A DNA stretch of 10,229 bases from Lentisphaeria bacterium (lineage in GTDB: Bacteria; Verrucomicrobiota; Lentisphaeria; Victivallales; UBA1829), in contig JAFVRL010000273.1 in assembly GCA_017504325.1 (NCBI GenBank), forward strand, positions 1 through 10,229. Direction: 5' to 3'. The notes beneath the pieces are model-generated. The model saw only the letters and a list, made by a program, of their open reading frames with translations. It searched no databases and had not been told where the DNA came from. Position numbers and translations under genes: made by a program. Positions 1 through 6,790 of this stretch are shown here, one piece after another (within the stretch, counting starts at the first letter, position 1; every line of letters begins with the position of its first letter).

Positions 1-659
1 CAGGCAAAAGACCCTGCCGGATTGTAGGTGAAGGAGGCACTTCTTTCATCCGGATATTCTACAAGACCGGACAAAAGTTTTTCATTTCCTGTAACGATCA
101 CATTTTCCGCCCCTGTTCCCAGAAGCGTAACGATCATTTCAAACTGATGGATACTGTATTCCGGAAAATTTCTGCCTCCGCCTCTTGTCGCGGCAACTTT
201 GGGCGAACTTTCTTTTTCCCGGAATTTTTCCTGCATGGAGATGAATTCATCCCCGTAACGCAGGGCTGAGGAACTCATTAAAGGCGTATTGTATTTTTCT
301 GCAAGAGCAAAAATGCGTTCCGCCGCCTCTCTGCTTTCTGCAAAAGGTTTATCTATATAAACCGGCTTGCCGGAACGCAAGGCAAGATCGGCAAGGCGTT
401 CATGCACTTCCGGATTGGAGGGAGCAAGCACACAAAGACAATCACTTTTTTCCACGATCTCTTCCAATGTGGAACAGGGGCTTATCCCCATTTCCTTACA
501 CCATTGGGCAAGAGGGCGTCCGCCTTCCTGCGGAGCCTCCTCCCAGGCACAGGCAACGGTAAACTTATCCTTCCAGACACTTTTTGCGATCATGGAAGGA
601 TAGTTGTTTGCGTGCCACTCATCAATGAAAAGATCGATAAAACCGATTTTCTTTTTCAT
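1..659 (-). CDS. Gfo/Idh/MocA-family oxidoreductase, N-terminal part (runs off the left edge)
   Basis: The reading frame is open from an ATG at 659 to the window edge: 219 codons, no stop, so the C-terminus is missing. The start is supported by AGAGG 8 nt upstream. The fold assignment rests on the order of family signatures: an N-terminal Rossmann-like segment, 'CLCVLAPSNPEVHERLA' (residues 74-90), then 'GKPVYIDKPFAES' (98-109) with the Lys-Pro pair (K104-P105) that binds cofactor and substrate in this family, and 'SIHQFEMI' (169-176), the usual His-containing catalytic region. Family members are NAD(P)-dependent sugar or inositol dehydrogenases in the cytoplasm; the substrate cannot be told. 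Oddly, the N-terminus reads 'KKIGFIDLFIDEWHANN' and lacks the usual GxGxxG nucleotide loop. It is the last visible gene of a five-gene minus-strand run, 17 bp after icd. Confidence 0.8.
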   Translation of the reverse strand, partial: MKKKIGFIDLFIDEWHANNYPSMIAKSVWKDKFTVACAWEEAPQEGGRPLAQWCKEMGISPCSTLEEIVEKSDCLCVLAPSNPEVHERLADLALRSGKPVYIDKPFAESREAAERIFALAEKYNTPLMSSSALRYGDEFISMQEKFREKESSPKVAATRGGGRNFPEYSIHQFEMIVTLLGTGAENVIVTGNEKLLSGLVEYPDERSASFTYNPAGSFA

Positions 660-676
660 CTTCACATCCTCTGAAA

Positions 677-1927
677 TTACATTCTTTCCACAGCTGCTTT
701 GGCAAATTCAGAGCAGGAGAGAAGGGTGGCACCATCCATCAGACGGGCAAAGTCGTAAGTGACCTGTTTGTCGGCAATGGCGTTTTCAATACCTTTGACC
801 ACAAGGTCGGCAGCCTCATCCCAGCCGATGTGACGCAGGAGCATTTCTCCGGAGAGAGCAAGGGAGGAGGGATTGACTTTATCCATACCGGCATATTTGG
901 GAGCGGTCCCGTGGGTTGCTTCAAAGATGGGTTTTCCGGTAAGATAATTGATGTTTGCGCCGGGAGCGATACCGATACCGCCGACACAGGCGGCAAGAGC
1001 ATCAGATACATAGTCACCGTTCAGATTCATGGTGGCGATCACATCATATTCTGCGGGACGGGTGAGGATCTGCTGGAGGAAGGCATCGCAGATGCAGTCT
1101 TTGATCAGGATCTTGCCTTCAGGTACTACGCCGTTGCAGTCATCCCAGCAGACGGTTTCATTGGCAAATTCCCGTCTTGCAAGAGCATAACCCCAATCTT
1201 TGAATCCGCCTTCAGTAAACTTCATAATGTTGCCTTTGTGGACAAAGGTGACACTCTTTCTGTTATTGCGGATGGCATAACGGATGGCGGCACGGATCAG
1301 CCGTTCGGAACCATCCAGGGAAACAGGTTTGATGCCGATAGCACTTGTTTCAGGGAAACGGATCTTGCTTACGCCCATCTCCTTTTGCAGAAAATCAATG
1401 ACCTTTTTTGCTTCGGGAGTACCGGAAGCCCATTCGATCCCTGCATAAATATCTTCTGTATTTTCACGGAATACCACCATATCGGTCTTTCCCGGTTCTT
1501 TCACAGGAGAGGGAACGCCGCGGAAGTGGCGGACTGGACGCAGACATACATAGAGGTCAAGTTTCTGACGCAATGCCACATTGAGAGAACGGATACCTTT
1601 TCCCACGGGAGTGGTGAGAGGGCCTTTGATAGAGATGCTGTACTCATTGATCGCTTCCACAGTTTCATCGGGAAGCCACACATTGTCCCCGTAAACTTTC
1701 AGAGCCTTTTCTCCGGCAAAAACTTCCATCCAGGCGATTTTCTTTTTGCCGCCGTAAGCCTTTTCCACAGCGGAGTTCCAGATATGCATGGAGGCGGCGG
1801 TAATATCAGGCCCAACTCCGTCGCCTTCGATATAGGTGATAATGGGGTTATCGGGTACTTCCAGTACGCCTTCACTTTTAAGGGTGATCTTCTCTCCTGC
1901 GGGAATTTTGATTTTATCGTAAGCCAT
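677..1927 (-). CDS. icd: NADP-dependent isocitrate dehydrogenase
   Basis: A 416-residue protein that matches the E. coli Icd type closely in length and motifs. It oxidatively decarboxylates isocitrate to 2-oxoglutarate in the TCA cycle, as a cytoplasmic homodimer. Visible signatures: 'YIEGDGVGPDI' (32-42); the isocitrate-binding loop 'GIRSLNVALRQ' (111-121), whose Ser114 corresponds to the phosphorylatable Ser113 of E. coli; 'LRPVRHFRG' with substrate arginines; 'FRENTEDIYAGIEW'; 'HKGNIMKFTEG'; and 'MNLNGDYVSDALAA' with the metal-binding aspartates. NADP rather than NAD use is suggested by 'HGTAPKYAGMDKV' and the later 'YDFAR', which keep the Lys-Tyr and Tyr/Arg residues that hold the 2'-phosphate. 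The start is supported by AAAGGA 8 nt upstream. It sits 32 bp after the GH42 gene and 17 bp before the oxidoreductase, so co-transcription is likely. Confidence 0.97.
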   Translation of the reverse strand: MAYDKIKIPAGEKITLKSEGVLEVPDNPIITYIEGDGVGPDITAASMHIWNSAVEKAYGGKKKIAWMEVFAGEKALKVYGDNVWLPDETVEAINEYSISIKGPLTTPVGKGIRSLNVALRQKLDLYVCLRPVRHFRGVPSPVKEPGKTDMVVFRENTEDIYAGIEWASGTPEAKKVIDFLQKEMGVSKIRFPETSAIGIKPVSLDGSERLIRAAIRYAIRNNRKSVTFVHKGNIMKFTEGGFKDWGYALARREFANETVCWDDCNGVVPEGKILIKDCICDAFLQQILTRPAEYDVIATMNLNGDYVSDALAACVGGIGIAPGANINYLTGKPIFEATHGTAPKYAGMDKVNPSSLALSGEMLLRHIGWDEAADLVVKGIENAIADKQVTYDFARLMDGATLLSCSEFAKAAVERM

Positions 1928-1959
1928 GTTAAAAATCCTTTATGTTGAAAGTTGAAAAA

Positions 1960-3972
1960 TCATTTCTTTTTTGCTGTTTTTGCTTTTGTATCCACGATAC
2001 ATACTTCTCTTGCGGGAAGGGTGAATTTCCCGTCTTTCAGGAAGTCGCCCAGAATACATTTTCCCTTTACATCTGTATCGAAACTTACTTCCTTATTGTT
2101 ATGGTTGAGAACGAAAGTAAGTTCTCCTCTGGAGATCATTTCCACCTCTTCCGGGAGAATAACGGTTTTCACCTTTGCCTTTTTTGCAATGTGCAGTAAA
2201 AGTTCCTTATAGGTCTTTTTGTCCAGATAGGTGGAGGCAAAATAGAAAGCATATCCTTTACCGAAACGGTTTTCAGTGCAGTAGGGAGTGCCTTTCAGAA
2301 GACCTCTGTCATGGGTGAGAAGGGATTCCGCTCCCATGCTGTCTATTTCCATTACATGATTGGAGGGCTGTCCCATGATCTTTTTCCCGTTGAGTTTACC
2401 GGTAACGGCAATATCGCCGCCGTCATGGATCTCTCTGGGTTCAAAGGCATCCAGCACTTCCGGTGTACTCAAAGGATAATATCCTTCAATGGATATACCG
2501 AATACATCCTGCAAATGTTCCGGCCCTGCCTGGGGAATAAATTTTGCATTGCCGTCAAAGATCCCGGATTTGCCGCCAAGAAGAACGGTTCCTCCCTTTT
2601 CCACATATTTGCGGATCTTTTCCGCAACTTCTTTACGGAAATGGGACATTTGCGGAATGACCACAAGTTTATACTTGCTGAAATCGTCATCGGAAGAAAT
2701 GATGTCGGAATTGATACCGTTTTTCATAAGGATCTCATGGGCAAGACAATTCATTGCTTCATATTCTTTCCATCTCTCCCAGAATCCCTGACAATAGTTC
2801 CAATGGTCTTTATAGTCAAGGACGACAGCGGTTTCCACTTCCGGCAGCGGCAGATCATATTTTTTAAGGATGGTATCTGCTTCTTTGATGCTCCGGGCAA
2901 GTTCATGGTATCTGCCTCTGGGTTTGCCGGTATAATTGAGAATGGTATCATGGTTCTTTTCATAACCGCTGAGATGGCTTCTCCAATGGAAATAGCAGAT
3001 AGTTTCATGGCCTCTGGCAATAAAGTTCCACATAAAGAAACGCAGCAGATTTCTGTCAGGTGAGCCGGGGCATGTGGCGGATTCCAGTATCCACGGGGCT
3101 TTGCCCGGGAGGATCGCCCGGTAAAGATCGGAATAGTAGCAGACTCTTGCCATTTTTTCCATATTGGGGCGGGGATAGAAATCCACACCGGCAAAGTCCA
3201 GTTTTCTATACATATCATAGCGGTCGATAAGTCCGCTTAAATTATTTGTACCGATTTTTGCGTCGGGAATATGTTTTCTTATTCCATCTGCCTGTATGAG
3301 GGCGTAATCCACATAGACTTTGCTCCAGAAAAGGAGACTGTCCAATACTCTTGTGGAATCGTATTTCTGTCCCACATACCCCAGTTCCACTTCCTCCCAG
3401 GAGGAGTATTCCTGACTCCAGAAGATCGTCCCCCATGCTTTGTTCAATGCCTGGATCGTTCCGTATTTTTCTTTCAGAAATTTCCGGAAATTATTCTGGC
3501 ACTCCGGACAATGGCAGTTGCCCATACTGGAATGACCGATCTCATTATCCAGCTGCCAGGCAACAATATTTTTATGCCCTTTCAATTCTTCCGCCATTTT
3601 TGCGGAAATCTGATGTGCATAATGCCGGTAGGTGACGGAAGAAGAACAGGTATGCTGTCTTGTTCCGAATGTACCTCTGTGACCATCTGCTTTAAGCCGC
3701 ATGATCTCCGGATATTTTTTACACAGCCACGCGGGAGCCGTGGCGCAGGGTGTACACATAATGATATTCACATGATGTTTTTCCAGAATATCGCAGGTAT
3801 CGTGAAGCCACTGGAAGTTATATACCCCCTCTTCCGGTTCCATTCTGCTCCAGGCAAATTCTCCGATACGCACGACATTTACTCCTGCCTCCTCCATAAG
3901 GAAGGCATCATACTCAATTCTTTCATTATCCCAGTCTTCAGGATAATAAGCGGATCCGATATTTACTTTCAT
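1960..3972 (-). CDS. GH42 family beta-galactosidase-like glycoside hydrolase
   Basis: A 670-residue protein, the normal size for GH42. It has no signal peptide, so it is probably cytoplasmic and acts on imported galactosides. The N-terminal TIM barrel starts 'GSAYYPEDW' (6-14) and holds the acid/base Glu144 in 'AWQLDNEIG' and a candidate nucleophile Glu297 in 'WILESATCPG'. Cys109, Cys153, Cys155 and Cys158 ('HTC' and 'CHCPEC') reproduce the four-cysteine zinc site of Thermus-type GH42. 'YFHWRSHLSGYEKNHD' (327-342) is the family's conserved Trp-Arg/Glu-x-x-His region. A trimerisation-type Rossmann domain follows (about 380-590; 'VVIPQMSHF', 'GGTVLLGGKSG'), then a small C-terminal beta domain ending in a Lys-rich tail. 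The nucleophile context is LES rather than the commoner MEQ, so specificity may differ from lactose-type enzymes (alpha-arabinosides or plant galactosides are alternatives). Start: AAGGGG about 7 nt upstream. It lies 22 bp after cysK. Confidence 0.92.
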   Translation of the reverse strand: MKVNIGSAYYPEDWDNERIEYDAFLMEEAGVNVVRIGEFAWSRMEPEEGVYNFQWLHDTCDILEKHHVNIIMCTPCATAPAWLCKKYPEIMRLKADGHRGTFGTRQHTCSSSVTYRHYAHQISAKMAEELKGHKNIVAWQLDNEIGHSSMGNCHCPECQNNFRKFLKEKYGTIQALNKAWGTIFWSQEYSSWEEVELGYVGQKYDSTRVLDSLLFWSKVYVDYALIQADGIRKHIPDAKIGTNNLSGLIDRYDMYRKLDFAGVDFYPRPNMEKMARVCYYSDLYRAILPGKAPWILESATCPGSPDRNLLRFFMWNFIARGHETICYFHWRSHLSGYEKNHDTILNYTGKPRGRYHELARSIKEADTILKKYDLPLPEVETAVVLDYKDHWNYCQGFWERWKEYEAMNCLAHEILMKNGINSDIISSDDDFSKYKLVVIPQMSHFRKEVAEKIRKYVEKGGTVLLGGKSGIFDGNAKFIPQAGPEHLQDVFGISIEGYYPLSTPEVLDAFEPREIHDGGDIAVTGKLNGKKIMGQPSNHVMEIDSMGAESLLTHDRGLLKGTPYCTENRFGKGYAFYFASTYLDKKTYKELLLHIAKKAKVKTVILPEEVEMISRGELTFVLNHNNKEVSFDTDVKGKCILGDFLKDGKFTLPAREVCIVDTKAKTAKKK

Positions 3973-3994
3973 TTCTGCACCCCTTTTTTATAGA

Positions 3995-4921
3995 TTATTC
4001 TGCATGAAAAAGATCACTGGAAAGATATCTTTCCCCGGTATCGGGAAGAAGTACCACAATGCGTTTCTGCTGCATGACTGGATCGGAGGATTTTTTCATC
4101 GCCGCCGCCATTGCCGCACCGGAGGAAATGCCAACAAGCAAACCTTCCTTACAGGCAAGGAGCCGGGCAGCTCCGTATGCCTCTTCTGTTGTGATGCACA
4201 TAACTTCATCAATAAGAGTTCTGTCAAGGATCGCCGGAATAAAGTTTGCTCCGATCCCTTGTATTTTGTGGGGACCTGCCTGACCGCCGGAAAGAAGAGG
4301 GGAATCGGCAGGTTCCACAGCAATGATCTCAATTTCCGGAAGGACTTTTTTCAATTTTTTTGCCGTTCCGGTAAGTGTGCCGCCTGTTCCCACACAGGCA
4401 ATGAAACAATCCACTTTTCCGTCGGTATCTTCCAGTATCTCTTCTGCTGTCGTTCTTTCATGGATAGCGGGATTTGCCCGGTTTTCAAACTGCTGGGGCA
4501 TGAAGGAACCGGGATTTTCCTTCAATATTTTCTCTGCTTCGGCAATCGCCCCTTTCATGCCCTCCGCTCCGGGGGTGAGGACAAGTTTTGCACCGTAGGC
4601 AGCAAGAAGTTTTCTTCTTTCCACGCTCATGGAATCCGGCATGGTCAGAACAAGTTTATATCCTTTTACTGCGGCGGCAAGAGCCAGACCCACTCCGGTA
4701 TTGCCGCTTGTGGGTTCAACGATAAGACCGCCTTTTTTCAGGAGTCCGGCTTTTTCTGCTTCTTCGATCATATTGAGTCCCACTCTGTCCTTACTGCTGC
4801 CTCCGGGATTGAAGGATTCCGCTTTTACAAGGATCTCCACATTGGGGGGGACAAGTTTATTGATCCGGATAAGGGGGGTATGCCCGATACTTTCCAGAAC
4901 ATTGTTGAGGATCTTTCCCAT
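3995..4921 (-). CDS. cysK: Cysteine synthase (O-acetylserine sulfhydrylase), PLP-dependent
   Basis: A 308-residue fold-type II PLP enzyme of CysK length. It makes L-cysteine from O-acetylserine and sulfide in the cytoplasm. The PLP-binding lysine is K44 in 'NPGGSSKDRVG'. The substrate loop 'EPTSGNTGVGLA' (about 69-80), 'PQQFENRANP' (the conserved Gln-Phe loop), the phosphate-binding glycine loop 'GTGGTLTGT' (about 178-186), 'HKIQGIGANFIP', the PLP N1-binding Ser in 'VGISSGAA' and the C-terminal 'LPDTGERYLS' are all present, so it looks active. There is no C-terminal CBS domain as in cystathionine beta-synthases. CysM is a less likely alternative, because the Gln-Phe and IGAGF-type motifs are CysK-like. 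The start has the best ribosome site of the window (AAAGGAG, 7-8 nt upstream). It lies 23 bp after the marC-like gene and 22 bp before the GH42 gene. No cysE is visible. Confidence 0.95.
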   Translation of the reverse strand: MGKILNNVLESIGHTPLIRINKLVPPNVEILVKAESFNPGGSSKDRVGLNMIEEAEKAGLLKKGGLIVEPTSGNTGVGLALAAAVKGYKLVLTMPDSMSVERRKLLAAYGAKLVLTPGAEGMKGAIAEAEKILKENPGSFMPQQFENRANPAIHERTTAEEILEDTDGKVDCFIACVGTGGTLTGTAKKLKKVLPEIEIIAVEPADSPLLSGGQAGPHKIQGIGANFIPAILDRTLIDEVMCITTEEAYGAARLLACKEGLLVGISSGAAMAAAMKKSSDPVMQQKRIVVLLPDTGERYLSSDLFHAE

Positions 4922-4944
4922 TTTTTTTCTCCTTTTGCAGTTTT

Positions 4945-5586
4945 TTATGCTCCTGCAACAGCGGGAGCTGCTACAAGAAAAGCCCGGATCCCGGTAAAGA
5001 TCATCTGGGCTGCCATCGCGGCAAGGATGAGGCCGGTGATTTTGCTTAATACGGTAATGGTCTGCTGACCGAATTTTTCTTCGATCCAGGAGGAAAGCAC
5101 AAGCATGGTGGTGAGAAGGGCAAGAGCTGTTGCCATGGCAAGAGTGTTTACGATTTTCAAAGGCATACTTTCCAATTCAGCACCCAGCACAAGGAGAGCC
5201 GCTGTCGTACCCGGGCCCACGATGATGGGAATGGCAAGAGGAACAACAGCAATATGCATAAGATGGTCAGGATCTTTCTTTGTTTCCCCTACATTTTTCT
5301 TGTCGATGGCATTACTGTTTACCAATCCCACCGCAGAGAGGAAAAGCAATCCTCCGCCGCCGATACGGAAGGAATCAATGGTTATTCCCAGTGCTTCAAA
5401 GAGCCATCTGCCGAAAAAGAAAAGGATCAGGCAGATCACCAGAGCGGACGACCCCACCCGTAATGCCAGACGGCGTTTATCCGGAACGGAATACCCCTGC
5501 GTCATGGCAAGGAACATGGAAAGTCCGAAGAAGGGAGTGAGAAGGAAGATGAATTTAAAGAAACTGTTGAGAAACACTATCGTCAT
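4945..5586 (-). CDS. MarC-family integral membrane protein
   Basis: A 213-residue, strongly hydrophobic protein with about six membrane segments (roughly residues 5-28, 45-65, 72-90, 112-135, 145-165 and 183-203). Family signatures are 'LGITIDSFRIGGGGLLFLSAVG' in two parts (66-80 and 81-87) and 'AVVPLAIPIIVGPG' (113-126), plus the terminal 'GLILAAMAAQMIFTGIR'. MarC proteins were once linked to multiple antibiotic resistance, but no transported substrate is established for them, so no function is claimed. I chose the ATG at 5586 because it follows AAAGAGGT at 8-nt spacing and gives the usual family length. An upstream in-frame ATG at 5646 would add a charged, non-conserved 20-residue extension and has no ribosome site. 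It is the first gene of the five-gene minus-strand run and has its own promoter at 5649-5677. Confidence 0.92.
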   Translation of the reverse strand: MTIVFLNSFFKFIFLLTPFFGLSMFLAMTQGYSVPDKRRLALRVGSSALVICLILFFFGRWLFEALGITIDSFRIGGGGLLFLSAVGLVNSNAIDKKNVGETKKDPDHLMHIAVVPLAIPIIVGPGTTAALLVLGAELESMPLKIVNTLAMATALALLTTMLVLSSWIEEKFGQQTITVLSKITGLILAAMAAQMIFTGIRAFLVAAPAVAGA

Positions 5587-5635
5587 GTTTTTTACCTCTT
5601 TTTTTCGATTTCTCTCTGTAAAATATACTCCAAAA

Positions 5636-5656
5636 GTTATATTCAATAAATATAAC
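5636..5656. repeat. Palindrome (8-bp arms, 5-bp centre) over the marC -10 box; candidate operator
   Basis: Left arm GTTATATT (5636-5643) and right arm AATATAAC (5649-5656) are perfect inverted copies around a 5-bp centre. The site covers the predicted -10 hexamer and probable start point of the marC promoter. Such a position is typical of a repressor operator, but the protein that might bind is unknown. The arms are A/T-rich, so a chance match is possible. Confidence 0.35.
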
Positions 5657-5677
5657 CCCGTTTCCCTGATTAGTAAA
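5649..5677 (-). promoter_or_regulatory. Sigma70-type promoter for the marC-cysK-GH42-icd-oxidoreductase run
   Basis: On the minus strand, TTTACT (5672-5677) and TATATT (5649-5654) are separated by exactly 17 bp. The -10 box matches the consensus at 5 of 6 positions and the -35 box at 4 of 6. Transcription would start near 5642, giving a leader of about 55 nt before the marC ATG. The same -10 hexamer recurs in the two promoters of the 6613-6790 gap. Confidence 0.55.
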
Positions 5678-5709
5678 GAGGTAAAAAGATTTTTCTTGCG
5701 AAAATACCC

Positions 5710-6612
5710 TTAAAGCAGAGCAGAGATCAGTAATCCTGCCAGGATGACGCTCAATCCTGCAATACGCAGCAGAGAGGGTCTTTCCTTCAGGATCACAAAT
5801 CCCATGATGGCACCAACCGGCAGACTCATCTGGCGGAATGCCTGTACGAAACTTACATTCGTCACATGATCCATACTGATGAGAACCAGTACATAGGCTA
5901 TTGCCGCAATGGCTCCTGCGGCATAGGGATGCCAGGAAAGAAGAAGACTTTTATCAAATTTTTTCCGCATCGTTTTCCGGGGAAGGGTGATAAGAAGGAG
6001 AAATACAAGAACTGTAAATTCTCTCATGCAGGAATAGGAACCCGCCCGTAAAAGCGGATGGATGTCTTTACACGCTTCCGTCATGCTTCTGATCCCGAAA
6101 CTGTCTGTAATGGTGTAAGCAGTTGTGGCAAGAGCCGCAAGGAAAATACCCGCAAAACCTTTTCCGGACATGGAGGAGAACATTTTTTTGCTTCCATTGG
6201 ACCATCCGGTCATTACACAGCCTGCAAAAATAACGGTCATTCCGGCGAATGCCGCTGCATTCAAAGGTTTTCCCCAGGAGAACAGGGCTGTGAGAAGCAT
6301 AGTCATAAGTACGGGTAAAGCCCGGGCAAGCGGGTAGGATACAGACATATCCGTTGTCCTGTAAGCCCAGGAAAGTCCCACATCCCCCAGCATACCGAAA
6401 AATCCTCCGGCGGCAACAAACAGAAGTACATGGGGAGGCAGATTCCATATTCTGATCCCGGAAAGAAGCAGCAGGGGCAGCATCGTCAGGAAAAGAGCAA
6501 AGGAAAAAACACAGAAATAAGGGTAGGTGGGGCGTCCTGTTTTATTGATAAAGTGCCAGGAGGCGTGCATGACTACGGAGGCGAGAATAAGAAAAAAAGC
6601 TGTTGCTGTCAT
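5710..6612 (-). CDS. EamA/DMT-superfamily transporter
   Basis: A 300-residue, highly hydrophobic protein with about ten membrane segments arranged as two related halves, as in EamA (DUF6) drug/metabolite transporters of the inner membrane. The first half carries 'SWAYRTTDMSVSYPLARALP' (81-100) and ends in 'AGMTVIFAGCVM'. The second half carries the equivalent 'SFVQAFRQMSLPVGAIMG' (254-271), 'LKERPS' (275-280) and 'IAGLSVILAGLLIS'. A basic loop (about 209-222) separates membrane segments in the second half. The substrate cannot be deduced; family members export amino acids or metabolites, or import sugars. The start ATG at 6612 follows AAGG about 10 nt upstream. It is transcribed divergently from the ROK regulator, which suggests, without proving, that the regulator controls it. 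The 123-bp gap to marC and the promoter there make it a separate unit, though readthrough is possible because no strong terminator is visible. Confidence 0.88.
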   Translation of the reverse strand: MTATAFFLILASVVMHASWHFINKTGRPTYPYFCVFSFALFLTMLPLLLLSGIRIWNLPPHVLLFVAAGGFFGMLGDVGLSWAYRTTDMSVSYPLARALPVLMTMLLTALFSWGKPLNAAAFAGMTVIFAGCVMTGWSNGSKKMFSSMSGKGFAGIFLAALATTAYTITDSFGIRSMTEACKDIHPLLRAGSYSCMREFTVLVFLLLITLPRKTMRKKFDKSLLLSWHPYAAGAIAAIAYVLVLISMDHVTNVSFVQAFRQMSLPVGAIMGFVILKERPSLLRIAGLSVILAGLLISALL

Positions 6613-6656
6613 TTTCCGGTGACCTTTTCTGTATTTTGTTGAAGATGCGAAACAAT

Positions 6657-6685
6657 AATATAATCTCTCTTCCGTATTTTTACAA
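6657..6685 (-). promoter_or_regulatory. Promoter for the EamA/DMT transporter gene
   Basis: On the minus strand, TTGTAA (6680-6685) and TATATT (6657-6662) are 17 bp apart. The expected start near 6650 would give a leader of roughly 38 nt before the ATG at 6612. It is divergent to the promoter at 6721-6748, with the two -35 boxes about 35 bp apart, so one regulator bound between them could act on both. Confidence 0.55.
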
Positions 6686-6720
6686 GCATATACCGGTGAT
6701 ATTTTTTTGCCTGTACGGAC

Positions 6721-6748
6721 TTGAAAAATCTGATTTTTGCTTTATATT
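6721..6748 (+). promoter_or_regulatory. Promoter for the ROK regulator (and probably nagB)
   Basis: TTGAAA (6721-6726) and TATATT (6743-6748) are separated by 16 bp. A start near 6755 would give a leader of about 36 nt with the ribosome site AGAGGA at 6777-6782. The gap 6613-6790 otherwise shows only A/T-rich sequence and a weak ATAT-N7-ATAT dyad at 6688-6702. Confidence 0.55.
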
Positions 6749-6790
6749 TATTATTGTAAAAAATCTAACAAACCAAAGAGGACTCCATCT

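Larger units (their letters stand above)
5589..5687 (-). promoter_or_regulatory. 13-bp inverted repeat; its downstream arm contains the marC ribosome binding site
   Basis: Bases 5589-5601 (minus strand AAAGAGGTAAAAA, the marC Shine-Dalgarno region) are perfectly complementary to the minus-strand sequence of 5675-5687 (TTTTTACCTCTTT). The arms lie 73 bases apart. An RNA starting upstream of 5687, for example readthrough from the transporter gene, could pair them and hide the ribosome site. RNA starting at the promoter at 5649-5677 would lack the upstream arm, since that arm overlaps the -35 box. The complementarity is seen; the regulatory role is inferred. The arms are A/T-rich, so coincidence is possible. 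Confidence 0.4.

Noticed and set aside
830..1948. Long plus-strand open frame (372 codons) opposite icd
   Set aside because: It is wholly antisense to a clearly recognisable gene, its translation resembles no protein family, and it has no good ribosome site; it reflects the codon bias of icd.
3271..3993. Plus-strand open frame (240 codons) opposite the GH42 gene
   Set aside because: Antisense to the catalytic barrel of GH42; no domain and no ribosome site.
4004..5068. Long plus-strand open frame (354 codons) opposite cysK and the end of marC
   Set aside because: It crosses two real genes on the other strand and is Cys/Phe/His-rich without any recognisable domain, typical of an antisense shadow.
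5684..5709. Possible terminator after the transporter gene
   Set aside because: Only a short A/T stem around GCAA is present, without a G/C-rich stem, so it is unlikely to stop transcription.
6616..6699. Two copies of CCGGTGA (6616-6622 and 6693-6699) in the divergent gap
   Set aside because: Only 7 bp, and CCGG-containing words are frequent throughout the window.
6688..6702. ATAT-N7-ATAT dyad between the two divergent promoters, as a ROK operator
   Set aside because: Only four base pairs per arm in A/T-rich DNA; too weak to call without a second copy.
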